A stretch of 64,000 bases of DNA. Source: Spirochaetales bacterium (lineage in GTDB: Bacteria > Spirochaetota > Spirochaetia > JABMQR01). The stretch is from positions 22,832 to 86,831 of the forward strand of contig JAGYPA010000012.1 of the NCBI GenBank assembly GCA_018399255.1, given 5' to 3'. The notes beneath the pieces are model-generated. The model was not told the origin of the DNA, searched no databases, and was given only the letters and a program-made list of their open reading frames with translations. Numbering within the stretch: the first letter of the stretch is position 1; every line of letters begins with the position of its first letter. The translations under genes and the position numbers were made by a program. Of the stretch, positions 36,062 through 44,400 are shown in pieces.

Positions 36062-37276
36062 TCAGATGGTTTCGTAACCGAATTCCTTAAAGAAAAACTT
36101 CCACTCCTCATTAAGACGATCCATCAACTCGGGGGGAAGCGGTGTAAACTGATTTTTACGGTAGTGCTTGACTGTTTTCAGATATTCCTCCATGGGCAAT
36201 TTTGCTGCGGCAAAGCCTGGAAGCTTCAGCTGAGAATAAATCCGCTCAACTGTATCCATCGGACTCCTTTCAAGTTCTGCAAAGGGTATCTCTATCAGCT
36301 GTTCTCGAGAAAGAAGCTCCCGGTCGGCAATATACTTTTTGAGCATATCCCGGAAACAGGCAACGATTATTTCTTCCAGCTCCTTACCGGTTACATGCTG
36401 AAGAAACTGCGTTTCAACAACACTATTATAGAGATGCATGGTTGACTGATAGACATCATAGGGATTGCGGTGGATAAAAATAAATTTTGCATCAGGAAAC
36501 ATCTCATACAGTTCTTTCAAACGTCCTGTATTGTGCGGGTTTTTCAGAACGAGATTCTTTTTTTCGTTAAAGAGGGTTATTGTTTTCAGCAAATACTGAT
36601 AATCTCGCTGCCAGACTTTTTTATCTGCCGGCGTAATACCCTTGAAAAACAAGTATTTCTGAAAGTAGTCAGGATTACGGGGGAAGAAAAACCCTCCTAG
36701 TCCCGTCCTGGCAGACATGGTGCTGAACGGCTGCTCCTCTTCTGCAGGCGCATCAGGGGTAATGGCAACATTATCCTGCGGGCGACGCTTCGGAAAAAAA
36801 GGTTTGACCAGGAAGCGCAGCCGGGCACTGCTCAAAAGAGAAATATTGAAAAAAAGCGCCTGATAATTTGACAAAAAACCAAATTCAGGGTCCTTAGACA
36901 TCAGATAGTGCAGATGTGTAGTTCCGCTTCTCCAATGCCCGAGAATAAACACCTTCTGACTGCGGGAAAGATCCACTTGAACGATTTTTTTATGAAAAAA
37001 AACATCCTGAAAAAATTTCAAAGGACTGAACAATCTGCTGACCAAGGTGATGCTTCGTGCCCGAGCCCGGTATTCAGGATCAATATCATTCTCCCGCAAA
37101 TACCTGCGCCACACCCTCGGTTTTACCAGATACAGCTGATGCTGCCGGATAGGGATCTTTTCGGGAGTGTAGCGCCCTTTAGCTTCCTTCCTGGCTCGAT
37201 ACTTCGCACGGCGCGAAGAAACAGCTTTTTTATTGTAAAGATGATGTTTAACGTGTTCAGGTTCTTTAGTACTCAT
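36062..37276 (-). CDS. PAPS-dependent sulfotransferase family protein
   Basis: A 404-residue protein. The 5'-phosphosulfate loop (FILGHWRSGTTHL, near residue 115) and the 3'-phosphate motif (FIFIHRNPYDVYQST, near 270) are both present, as in Sulfotransfer_1/3 enzymes. A strongly basic N-terminal ~70 residues (SSRRAKYRARKEAKGRYT) precedes the domain. No membrane helix or signal peptide is seen. The substrate (glycan, lipid or small molecule) is unknown and no PAPS-synthesis genes are in the window. It is divergent from the lipase gene. Confidence 0.85.
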   Translation of the reverse strand: MSTKEPEHVKHHLYNKKAVSSRRAKYRARKEAKGRYTPEKIPIRQHQLYLVKPRVWRRYLRENDIDPEYRARARSITLVSRLFSPLKFFQDVFFHKKIVQVDLSRSQKVFILGHWRSGTTHLHYLMSKDPEFGFLSNYQALFFNISLLSSARLRFLVKPFFPKRRPQDNVAITPDAPAEEEQPFSTMSARTGLGGFFFPRNPDYFQKYLFFKGITPADKKVWQRDYQYLLKTITLFNEKKNLVLKNPHNTGRLKELYEMFPDAKFIFIHRNPYDVYQSTMHLYNSVVETQFLQHVTGKELEEIIVACFRDMLKKYIADRELLSREQLIEIPFAELERSPMDTVERIYSQLKLPGFAAAKLPMEEYLKTVKHYRKNQFTPLPPELMDRLNEEWKFFFKEFGYETI

Positions 37277-37434
37277 TCACAACCAGCTTTTTTATCAGAT
37301 TGGCAGTCAAATAATGCTACCATAAATCATTTACCACGTATACAGGGTATTTCACTCCTGTTGGACGCTAATCCCTTTGATTTTTCCCACCCCGGGTTTT
37401 ATACTGTCTGCAGAGTACAGAGGAAATATCATTC

Positions 37435-38313
37435 ATGAAATATCTCAAAAAGGCTTATCGCACAGGTATCTATCTTACTGCTGCAATTATTTCTGCCTCC
37501 ATGCTTCTGACTTTTTCTTCCTGTCAAAGTTGGATCGGAAAATCTATCATAGAGGTTGAAGAGAAGTATGCTGAATTTCCTTCCGCACAGGAACTGTACA
37601 GCTACTATCAGATGTGTCTGGCTGTCTGGAGAGAAAGGGAATACTATAAGGAGAGCAGTTGGAATCTTGAATATGTCCCCCATCCCGAAACAAACACGCT
37701 GGGATTGTTCATTGAGGAGGAGGGAACCCTGTATATGGTCTTCAGGGCAACTCAAGCCCCGAGGAACCCCATAGATACGGCCTTAAATCTTAATTATTCC
37801 CTGCAGCCACTGTTCTTCCTTGGAAATCAATCGTCCAATTCTTCTGAAGACCCGGTAATGAAAGCTCATGCGGGAATTCAGGAGAAGTACGCTGGAATAC
37901 GCGAAACAGTGCTGCAGCGAGCAAAGGTATTCAAAGGGAACCACATAGTACTCATCGGGCATAGTGCCGGCGGCATGACTGCCATGATAGCTTATCTTGA
38001 CCTGAAAAACATGCACCCGGATAAAGAATTTCTTGTAGTCACGTTCGGCATGCCGAGAGTTCTGAACATAACAGCAGCCCGTGTTCTTGATGCTGATTCT
38101 GATCGGATTTTTCGCATTGCCATGGCCCAGGATTTTCTTGTTACCATACCTCCGGCCTTTTTGGGCTACAGACATGCCGGTACAAAAATATTAATTGGCC
38201 GTCCCTCAATTCTGGATCCCTATACGGTCGAGGCACATGAAACCGGCTACCTGATAGAAACCGGGCGCCGTCTCAGAGAAGCCGGCTTCACTCCCGAAGA
38301 GCTGGGCTTCTGA
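37435..38313 (+). CDS. Class 3 lipase-like lipoprotein
   Basis: A 292-residue alpha/beta hydrolase. A signal peptide ends in the lipobox LTFSSC. The Lipase_3 block MVFRATQAPRN is followed by the nucleophile elbow VLIGHSAGGMTAM; the acid is probably in DLKNMHPD or the segment after FGMPRVLN, and a late His is in AHETGY. It is probably a surface-anchored lipase or esterase. SD GAGGAAA. Its 3' end overlaps the convergent gene by 26 nt. Confidence 0.82.
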   Translation: MKYLKKAYRTGIYLTAAIISASMLLTFSSCQSWIGKSIIEVEEKYAEFPSAQELYSYYQMCLAVWREREYYKESSWNLEYVPHPETNTLGLFIEEEGTLYMVFRATQAPRNPIDTALNLNYSLQPLFFLGNQSSNSSEDPVMKAHAGIQEKYAGIRETVLQRAKVFKGNHIVLIGHSAGGMTAMIAYLDLKNMHPDKEFLVVTFGMPRVLNITAARVLDADSDRIFRIAMAQDFLVTIPPAFLGYRHAGTKILIGRPSILDPYTVEAHETGYLIETGRRLREAGFTPEELGF

Positions 38314-39394
38314 CCTGTTCAAGCTGCATAACTACCGGCAGATGGTCGGAATACCCCCTGCCTGAACGCATATCCCATCCTGCAGGCTGATTGTTTTCTG
38401 ACAGTATTTCGGAGGGAGCACACACATCGAATGCTGCATAATCCCATCCTGTTCCATCAAAGGCAGCGGATGAAATCATGATATGATCAAGGGTCGACCA
38501 TTCGCCCCTATAGCTGTAGCTGCCCGGCAGCTCGGTTTTTGTAAGGTTATCAAGCCATCCATTATAAAGTACTGAACCAGTGGCTTCTTCGAGAATGCCG
38601 GTTATCTGAAGACCGCCTCCAGTTTCGGGAACCGGCATCAATGCTGTCGCATAAGCCCGACCGATTCTTTCATATTCATCAGCATTCTCATTGAGATCTC
38701 CAGATAGAATCAGCAGCCTATCAGGATGACGCTCCAAATATCCCTCGATAACAGTTCTGGCTGCCCAGGCAGATTCAATACGTGACGGTTCGGTCACTTC
38801 TGGACCATTACGCCGTGATTTCCAATGATTATTCAACAGAGTTATGGTTTCATCCCCCGTCTTCACCTCCACTTCCAGAATAGGTCTGGAAAAATAGGTG
38901 GAAAGGCCGGCACCGGCATGAACTTTCACCCCGGTTATAGGATACCTGCTGATTACAGCTTGCTGAATTGCAGAGTTTGAAGCTTCAGTTACCGCACTAT
39001 AGGTATATCCGGCTTTTCCCAAATAATGGGAAATAAGGTCATTTACTACACCCTTGTGCTCAACCTCCTGCAAGCAAATAATATCAGGACGAGGATCGGC
39101 AAGTTCCAGAATAAGACGGCTTACTGCTGCTAAGCGAACGTGATACCTGGCAGTATCCCAGTTTCCCGTCCCGGGATCAAATTCCTGATACTCAGTGCCG
39201 TTATCAGTTCCGTCAAAGAGGTTTTCGACATTCCAGCTCATAATCACCAGAGTATCTGATTGTTCTGCTCCCTGAAGGGTGCAGCCGGGGCTGCAGGCTG
39301 CCAGAATAAGCAGTAAAGCGATTCCTGTCAGTACAAATCCGACAGAAGCATACTGGGCTTTTTTGCGGTTTTTAATTGTTCTGCTGTTACTCAT
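38288..39394 (-). CDS. Endonuclease/exonuclease/phosphatase-family lipoprotein
   Basis: A 368-residue protein. The signal peptide ends in a lipobox (LILAAC). EEP-fold motifs follow: MSWNVENLFDG, ICLQEVEHKG, LLNNHWKS, SGDLNENADEYE, and GYSDHLPVVMQL. These hold the acidic, Asn and His metal/catalytic residues of DNase I-like and phosphatase enzymes. It is probably an exported nuclease or phosphodiesterase. No obvious SD (the leader is AT-alternating). It overlaps the lipase gene tail to tail. Confidence 0.82.
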   Translation of the reverse strand: MSNSRTIKNRKKAQYASVGFVLTGIALLLILAACSPGCTLQGAEQSDTLVIMSWNVENLFDGTDNGTEYQEFDPGTGNWDTARYHVRLAAVSRLILELADPRPDIICLQEVEHKGVVNDLISHYLGKAGYTYSAVTEASNSAIQQAVISRYPITGVKVHAGAGLSTYFSRPILEVEVKTGDETITLLNNHWKSRRNGPEVTEPSRIESAWAARTVIEGYLERHPDRLLILSGDLNENADEYERIGRAYATALMPVPETGGGLQITGILEEATGSVLYNGWLDNLTKTELPGSYSYRGEWSTLDHIMISSAAFDGTGWDYAAFDVCAPSEILSENNQPAGWDMRSGRGYSDHLPVVMQLEQVRSPALRE

Positions 39395-39457
39395 ATATAT
39401 ATAAACCAGTATAATGGAGGAAAATATTCAACTTTTTGAAAATAAAGGAGTTTTTTT

Positions 39458-39844
39458 ATGAAAAGATCAATTGTTTCAACCAGCAAGGCTCCAGCGGCTG
39501 TCGGACCTTACTCGCAGGCTGTTACTGCCGGTAATCTTGTCTATTGTTCAGGGCAGGTTCCGCTCGTTCCGGAAACAGGTAAAATGGTTGAAGGCGGCAT
39601 CGAGGAGCAGACCAGACAAGCTTTGAATAATCTTTCAGCGGTTCTGGCTGCTGCAGGTTCTTCCCTTGGAGACACCCTCAAAATTCAGATTTTCATTACC
39701 GATATGGGAAATTTTTCCCGCATGAATGCCGTTTACAGTGAATTCTTCGAGGGGGATTATCCCGCCCGCTTCTGCGTGGAAGTCTCTGCCCTGCCGCTTG
39801 GTGCGCTGGTTGAGATTGATGCGATCGGTCTCTGCCATCCGTAA
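39458..39844 (+). CDS. ridA: RidA/YjgF-family enamine/imine deaminase
   Basis: A 128-residue protein with the family sequence TSKAPAAVGPYSQAV at the N-terminus and the C-terminal RFCVEVSALPLGALVEIDAI, in which the conserved Arg binds the substrate carboxylate. RidA hydrolyses reactive 2-aminoacrylate and related imines to protect PLP enzymes. Full family length. SD AAAGGAG lies 8 nt upstream. Confidence 0.93.
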   Translation: MKRSIVSTSKAPAAVGPYSQAVTAGNLVYCSGQVPLVPETGKMVEGGIEEQTRQALNNLSAVLAAAGSSLGDTLKIQIFITDMGNFSRMNAVYSEFFEGDYPARFCVEVSALPLGALVEIDAIGLCHP

Positions 39845-39934
39845 TTTTTTTTAAAAGAGGAGGTTCTTCGGGATTTGGACAGCTGTTTATGTAACAGAAG
39901 TGCTGCCCAGCCCGAAGATACCCTTATCCAGCAC

Positions 39935-42154
39935 CTACTCCGGCTTCACCACCTGATATGTATAATAGAGAAGCGCCAGGATAAAATCATAATCGGCTTT
40001 TGTATTAGTATTGAATCTTTCGCAGTACAGGGTAATTGATTTTTTTATATTGCTCTTACGTTCTGCCTCCGCCTCCGCTTCAGCAGATACAGAACTCCCG
40101 GTAGGAAAATCAGCCACAATCTTACTGCAGAAGTCAACAATTTTTCCGTACTGTTCGGTGCGAAACCAGCCCACCAGTTCCGGATGCCGACTCATGAAAT
40201 TCGGATGATCCCGGGTTTCATCCAGAAAATCCCTCAGCCCGGCGCCTTTCCTGACATTGCCTAATTGAAAAAGGTGGGCCAGATCGGGGGTATAATTGAG
40301 CAGTTCAGTATTCAGGGCAAAAAGACTCTGTCTGAATCGCCGACCCCCCTTCTCCATCCGGGAAGAAAAAAGATCCAGCAAATACCCCCCCCTCGGATCC
40401 ATATTGCTTAAGGCTATAGTAAAATTCATGCAGTTCCTGACGTCCTGCTCATCGAGAAACATCCCGGATATCCGATCAAGGGAAGCCGTGTGCCCGATTC
40501 TGCCCAGAGCCTTAGCAGCGGAGGCCCTTATTCGCGCTGAAGAACTCTCAAGGAGGTTGAGCAGCAGTTTTTCCGATTCAGCGCCCCTATAGGCTCCCAA
40601 TGCGAATATCGCCTCATTCTGCGTGTAGGAATCATAGTCGGCGGCTTCATCGAGAAGGAGCGGCAGCAGCGAAGGCCGCGGATTATAAAACAGCGCCCTG
40701 ATAAGTTCGGCTTTTTCAGAAGAAAAGGGAGAGAGCAGCATTCTTCGAATCTCACTTGTCGCTACATCATTCCGGTTACTTCCGATAGACAGCAGTACCG
40801 TCTGTTTTCGTATCGGATCACTGATTCTCTGCAGCTTACTGATGTGCATAAATGCACGCAGCCCATCAATGGAAAGAAGGAGGGCGGCAGCATCCTTATC
40901 CCCCATGGTATCGCTTTCTTCCAGATGCAAGGTCAGAAAAAAGACAAGAAAGCTTAAGAGCGCTCCCAGGGCAAAAGTCCAGGTATACCCATTCAGCAGA
41001 AGGGTTCCTCCGTTCGGTCCGTAATCGATCAGTCGGCCTCCAGCAATTCCCAGAGCAAGAGATATGAGGGCAGTAATAAAATCTACCATGGAGTTGAAGC
41101 CGATCCGGTCATTATCCGGCATAACCTGGATCATGAGCTTACCGATGAGCATGCGGGAAATGCTGACCATGAACATCAGCAGTATTCCTGGTATGAAATA
41201 GAATAGTTTCCCCAGTGTCTCCGGAAGAAGTGCCCATACAGCAGTAAATATCAGGGTAAACAATGAAGTCATAATAATCAGGGGCTTGCTGCCGATTTTG
41301 TCGGCAAAAGTTCTGACAAACATCGCAGCAAGTATTGTCGCAAGAGTAATTCCCATGGAAAAGAGGAAAACTTCACTCGTTGTAAATGAGAGTCTGCTGC
41401 GAACAAAAGGGATAGACATATTTGAAAGCACGAGAATGGAAATACTTAACCATTGCAGAATCAGGACCCGGAGCAGGTTTTTGTTTTTTCCTGCCGCACG
41501 CAGCTGTGATAAAACACCTGCGCCCTTTCTATACTCTACAGTTTCCCGGCAAGGTATCTTACGGACACTCAGGCCGGCAAGGGTATTCGCTAAAACGCCG
41601 AACAGCTGCAGCCCCATCAGCCCGTTGAGTCCGGAAAAGCGCTGGAAAGATGTAATGAGAAAGCTGGCACCCCTGGAAAAAATAGCCGAGGACTGAAAGG
41701 CGAAGTCCGACTTCCCAACAACCTGCCCTTGATTGGCATTAGTAGAGATCATCCTCATCATCGGCCGGAACATGACAACTCCGGCGGTCCGTATTATGGA
41801 AAAGGCGGTGTAAATGGCTAAAATCAGATAGACGGCGGCGCGTCCTTCTAAAAAATAGAGACCGGTATATCCGATGCATACCAGCCCCCGCAATATCCAG
41901 GCGGTTGACAATACGGCTACAATATTTTTTCCGGCAAAAAGCCGGGGAACCAGCGGAAGAAAAATCCCGGAAAGAAACGCAGCCGAAGAGATGTAACCCA
42001 GTTGGACATTACTGGCTCCATACATTATAGCCAGCAGATAGACGGTAGTATCTCCAAGGAAACTGTATCCCATACCGTTGAAGGACTGGAACTGTACAAG
42101 CCCTTTTACACCGCGCTGCTTCTCTTCTTCAGTCAGAAAGCGTGTCTTTTCCAT
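39935..42154 (-). CDS. MFS-type transporter fused to C-terminal HEAT repeats
   Basis: A 739-residue protein. Residues ~1-420 form about 12 membrane helices with MFS features (AFAFQS-, RTAGVVMFRPMMRMI, GKLMIQVMPDNDRIGF). Residues ~430-650 form HEAT/armadillo-like helical pairs (NEAIFALGAYRGAESEKLLLNLLESSSARIRASAAKALGRIG). Normal MFS carriers are about 400 residues. The helical-repeat tail probably acts as a cytosolic protein-binding or regulatory module. The promoter -10 lies 7 nt before the ATG with no SD. The substrate is unknown. Confidence 0.8.
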   Translation of the reverse strand: MEKTRFLTEEEKQRGVKGLVQFQSFNGMGYSFLGDTTVYLLAIMYGASNVQLGYISSAAFLSGIFLPLVPRLFAGKNIVAVLSTAWILRGLVCIGYTGLYFLEGRAAVYLILAIYTAFSIIRTAGVVMFRPMMRMISTNANQGQVVGKSDFAFQSSAIFSRGASFLITSFQRFSGLNGLMGLQLFGVLANTLAGLSVRKIPCRETVEYRKGAGVLSQLRAAGKNKNLLRVLILQWLSISILVLSNMSIPFVRSRLSFTTSEVFLFSMGITLATILAAMFVRTFADKIGSKPLIIMTSLFTLIFTAVWALLPETLGKLFYFIPGILLMFMVSISRMLIGKLMIQVMPDNDRIGFNSMVDFITALISLALGIAGGRLIDYGPNGGTLLLNGYTWTFALGALLSFLVFFLTLHLEESDTMGDKDAAALLLSIDGLRAFMHISKLQRISDPIRKQTVLLSIGSNRNDVATSEIRRMLLSPFSSEKAELIRALFYNPRPSLLPLLLDEAADYDSYTQNEAIFALGAYRGAESEKLLLNLLESSSARIRASAAKALGRIGHTASLDRISGMFLDEQDVRNCMNFTIALSNMDPRGGYLLDLFSSRMEKGGRRFRQSLFALNTELLNYTPDLAHLFQLGNVRKGAGLRDFLDETRDHPNFMSRHPELVGWFRTEQYGKIVDFCSKIVADFPTGSSVSAEAEAEAERKSNIKKSITLYCERFNTNTKADYDFILALLYYTYQVVKPE

Positions 42155-42161
42155 GCAATAT

Positions 42162-42190
42162 ACTCTAGTACGAGAGTGGAAAGTTTACAA
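42162..42190 (-). promoter_or_regulatory. Promoter of the MFS-HEAT gene (probably leaderless)
   Basis: Minus strand TTGTAA (42190-42185), 17 nt, TAGAGT (42167-42162), then 7 nt to the ATG at 42154. No Shine-Dalgarno in the interval. Confidence 0.5.
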
Positions 42191-42210
42191 TAGTTTTACA
42201 CCTGAGACAA

Positions 42211-42236
42211 TTCCAAAATGCTTTGCCTTTTTGGAA
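42211..42236 (-). terminator. Possible terminator hairpin downstream of clpP
   Basis: TTCCAAAA and TTTTGGAA form an 8-bp stem with a 10-nt loop about 45 nt after the clpP stop. AT-rich with only a short T-run (TTGTCTC) following, so a weak or bidirectional terminator. Confidence 0.35.
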
Positions 42237-42282
42237 CGTGCGTTTTCAGAGTCTGCCGGCAGCCGCCGTTTCGCTGATCTTC

Positions 42283-42876
42283 CTAGACGCCGAGCTCTTC
42301 CCGTGTCTTGATTACCCTGGATATAAGACCGTAGTCTACGGCTTCGTGGCCGTCAAGCCAGCAATCGCGATCTGTATCAATTTCCACCTTTTCAAGCGGT
42401 TTACCGGTCTCCTCGCTAATCAGTTTATTGATTTTGTTGCGAAGCTTCTCAACCTGGCGAGCGTGAATTTCTATTTCGGTAGCTACTCCGCGCATTCCGC
42501 TTAAGGGCTGATGGATTAAGTAGTTTGAATTGGGCAGGCCTATTCTGCGCTCTTTCGGGGCCGCAAGAAGTATTAAAGCACCGGCACTGGCTACAAGCCC
42601 CACACCGATGGTATAGACTTCGGGTTTTACAAAACGGATCATATCAAAGATGGCATAACCGGCATCAGCATCCCCGCCGGGTGAATTTATCATGACTTTT
42701 ATGGGTTCACTGTTTTCAGTCTCAAGAAGCAGAAGCTGCTTAATTACTTTTTCAGAGAGTTCTTTATTAATCTCACCGGAAATCATAACCGTCCTTGTCT
42801 CAAGCATTTTCTGAACAAGCTGATCCTGTTCCGATTGTGGTTTCTTTTCTGATTCTTCTCCAGCTCTGTTATACAT
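42283..42876 (-). CDS. clpP: ClpP-family serine protease
   Basis: A 197-residue protein. MINSPGGDADAGYAI is the oxyanion block, VASAGALILLAA carries the catalytic Ser, NYLIHQPLSGMRG the His, and TDRDCWL the Asp, so the triad is complete. The sequence around Ser (ASAGA) differs from the usual ASMGA. No ClpX or trigger-factor gene is adjacent, so it may be a secondary ClpP. SD GAGGGAG. It is divergent from era. Confidence 0.88.
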   Translation of the reverse strand: MYNRAGEESEKKPQSEQDQLVQKMLETRTVMISGEINKELSEKVIKQLLLLETENSEPIKVMINSPGGDADAGYAIFDMIRFVKPEVYTIGVGLVASAGALILLAAPKERRIGLPNSNYLIHQPLSGMRGVATEIEIHARQVEKLRNKINKLISEETGKPLEKVEIDTDRDCWLDGHEAVDYGLISRVIKTREELGV

Positions 42877-43027
42877 GTAATATTCTCCCTCTGTTTAGCT
42901 CCGGGTCTCGCTGCGCCAGGCAGCCAGCCTGAAGAAAGTATACTGAGACGGGCACAAAAAGGCAATGAAAATTACCGGCCGCGGCCAAAGCTCTATGCAG
43001 ATCATTGACAAAAAGATAGAATGCCGT

Positions 43028-43906
43028 ATGAAAAAATGCGCTACAGTTTCCATTATCGGGCGTCCTTCCGCTGGAAAATCTACACTTCTTAATACGTTAT
43101 GCGGACAGAAAATTTCGATTACAGCCCCCAGTCCGCAGACCACCTGGAATGCTATCCGGGGTATTTATACTGCCGAACAGGGTCAGCTCATATTTATTGA
43201 CACTCCTGGATATCATATATCTGACAAAACGATAAACCTCAGGATGAAAGATATATCTGTATCTTCTATCGGGGAGAGTGACATTGTTCTGTATGTTGCT
43301 GATACCACCCGATCTCCCGGGGATGAGGAGAAGGAAATTGCCCAGCTGCTTGCATCAGCCCGCCAGCCGATTATTATTGCGTTAAACAAGATAGATCTTC
43401 CTCAGTCATCTCCGGCCAGGATCCGGGAAATGCTGGCACCTGTTCTTCCAGATGCCACTCTTGTTCCCATCTCAGCCATTACCGGAAGCGGCTTTGATCA
43501 GCTTAAAGAACTGCTTTTTGCAGCAGCTCCTGAGGGTGAGCAGCTGTATCCTGAGGATTTTTATACCGATCAGCCTCCTGAATTCCGAATTGCGGAAATT
43601 ATCCGTGGCTATGCTGTCAATCGCGTCAGAGAAGAGCTGCCCCATGCTATTTTTGTCGATATTGCGGACATTGAAATTGATGAAGAGGCAGGTACGCTCT
43701 GGATTCGAGCATTTCTGAATGTTGAACGGGAATCACAGAAAGGAATGGTTGTAGGAAAAGGCGGAGCCGGCATCAAGGCTATAAGACAGGGGGCTCAGAA
43801 AGAGATCGGCCGTCTGTTTCCGTATAAAATCCACCTTGACCTGCGGGTAAAGACCCGGGAAAAATGGCGAACCCGCGAACAGGTTCTCAAAAAACTCATC
43901 TACTGA
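43028..43906 (+). CDS. era: GTPase Era
   Basis: A 292-residue protein from ATG 43028. G1 IGRPSAGKST, G3 IDTPGYH, and G4 ALNKIDLP are followed by a C-terminal KH domain (GMVVGKGGAGIKAIRQGA). Era binds the 3' end of 16S rRNA and guides 30S assembly. The ORF track begins 21 codons earlier (42965); the extension MKITGRGQSSMQIIDKKIECR is not family-like, although a TATACT at 42939 would allow it. Confidence 0.93.
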   Translation: MKKCATVSIIGRPSAGKSTLLNTLCGQKISITAPSPQTTWNAIRGIYTAEQGQLIFIDTPGYHISDKTINLRMKDISVSSIGESDIVLYVADTTRSPGDEEKEIAQLLASARQPIIIALNKIDLPQSSPARIREMLAPVLPDATLVPISAITGSGFDQLKELLFAAAPEGEQLYPEDFYTDQPPEFRIAEIIRGYAVNRVREELPHAIFVDIADIEIDEEAGTLWIRAFLNVERESQKGMVVGKGGAGIKAIRQGAQKEIGRLFPYKIHLDLRVKTREKWRTREQVLKKLIY

Positions 43907-44243
43907 TGAAATAAAAGACAAGGGCTGCGGCAAGAAACAAGACAGCCACGCCTAATGTCAGGAAACAGGTAATCTTTCGGATTTTTAGAAACTGTATGTA
44001 ATTGCGAAGGGGTTTCTGATACTCTTCCTGCTGCTTGAGGAAAAAATCAAGAACCGCCTGTTCTCCCTGACAACTGAGAAGGGATGAAAGCGCTATGAGG
44101 ATCAGAATTCCAGCCGGGATCAGCAGAAAGGGAGCAAAGGTGTTGTATCTGGTGCCTGCGAAAACAATTATTACTATGGCAGCCAACGAGCTGATAAAAG
44201 AGAACATACAGTTACTGAGTACTTTCCTCCACTTTTTCTGCAT
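43896..44243 (-). CDS. Small membrane protein, unknown function
   Basis: A 115-residue protein from ATG 44243, with three to four hydrophobic segments (FISSLAAIVIIVFAGT, FAPFLLIPAGILILIALSSLL, ITCFLTLGVAVLFLAAALVFYF) and a cytosolic linker LDFFLKQQEEYQKPLRNYIQFL. No recognised motif. It overlaps the era stop by 11 nt on the opposite strand. The track's TTG start is 3 codons upstream. Confidence 0.55.
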   Translation of the reverse strand: MQKKWRKVLSNCMFSFISSLAAIVIIVFAGTRYNTFAPFLLIPAGILILIALSSLLSCQGEQAVLDFFLKQQEEYQKPLRNYIQFLKIRKITCFLTLGVAVLFLAAALVFYFISR

Positions 44244-44400
44244 AAACAGCAAATCCCTATATACAGCTTCTGGTTTGTTTTCCTGAGTTATTACTTGGAT
44301 ACGGTCTAGTATATCAGAAGTATACCGAATTGCATAACATTTTTCACGAGGAGGGAATGAATCTATGCCTCAACTTCAGCTGCTGCCGAAATTGTACATA

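Noticed and set aside
43003-43030. TTGACA promoter upstream of era
   Set aside because: The -10 would fall on or after the era start codon, so it cannot drive that start.
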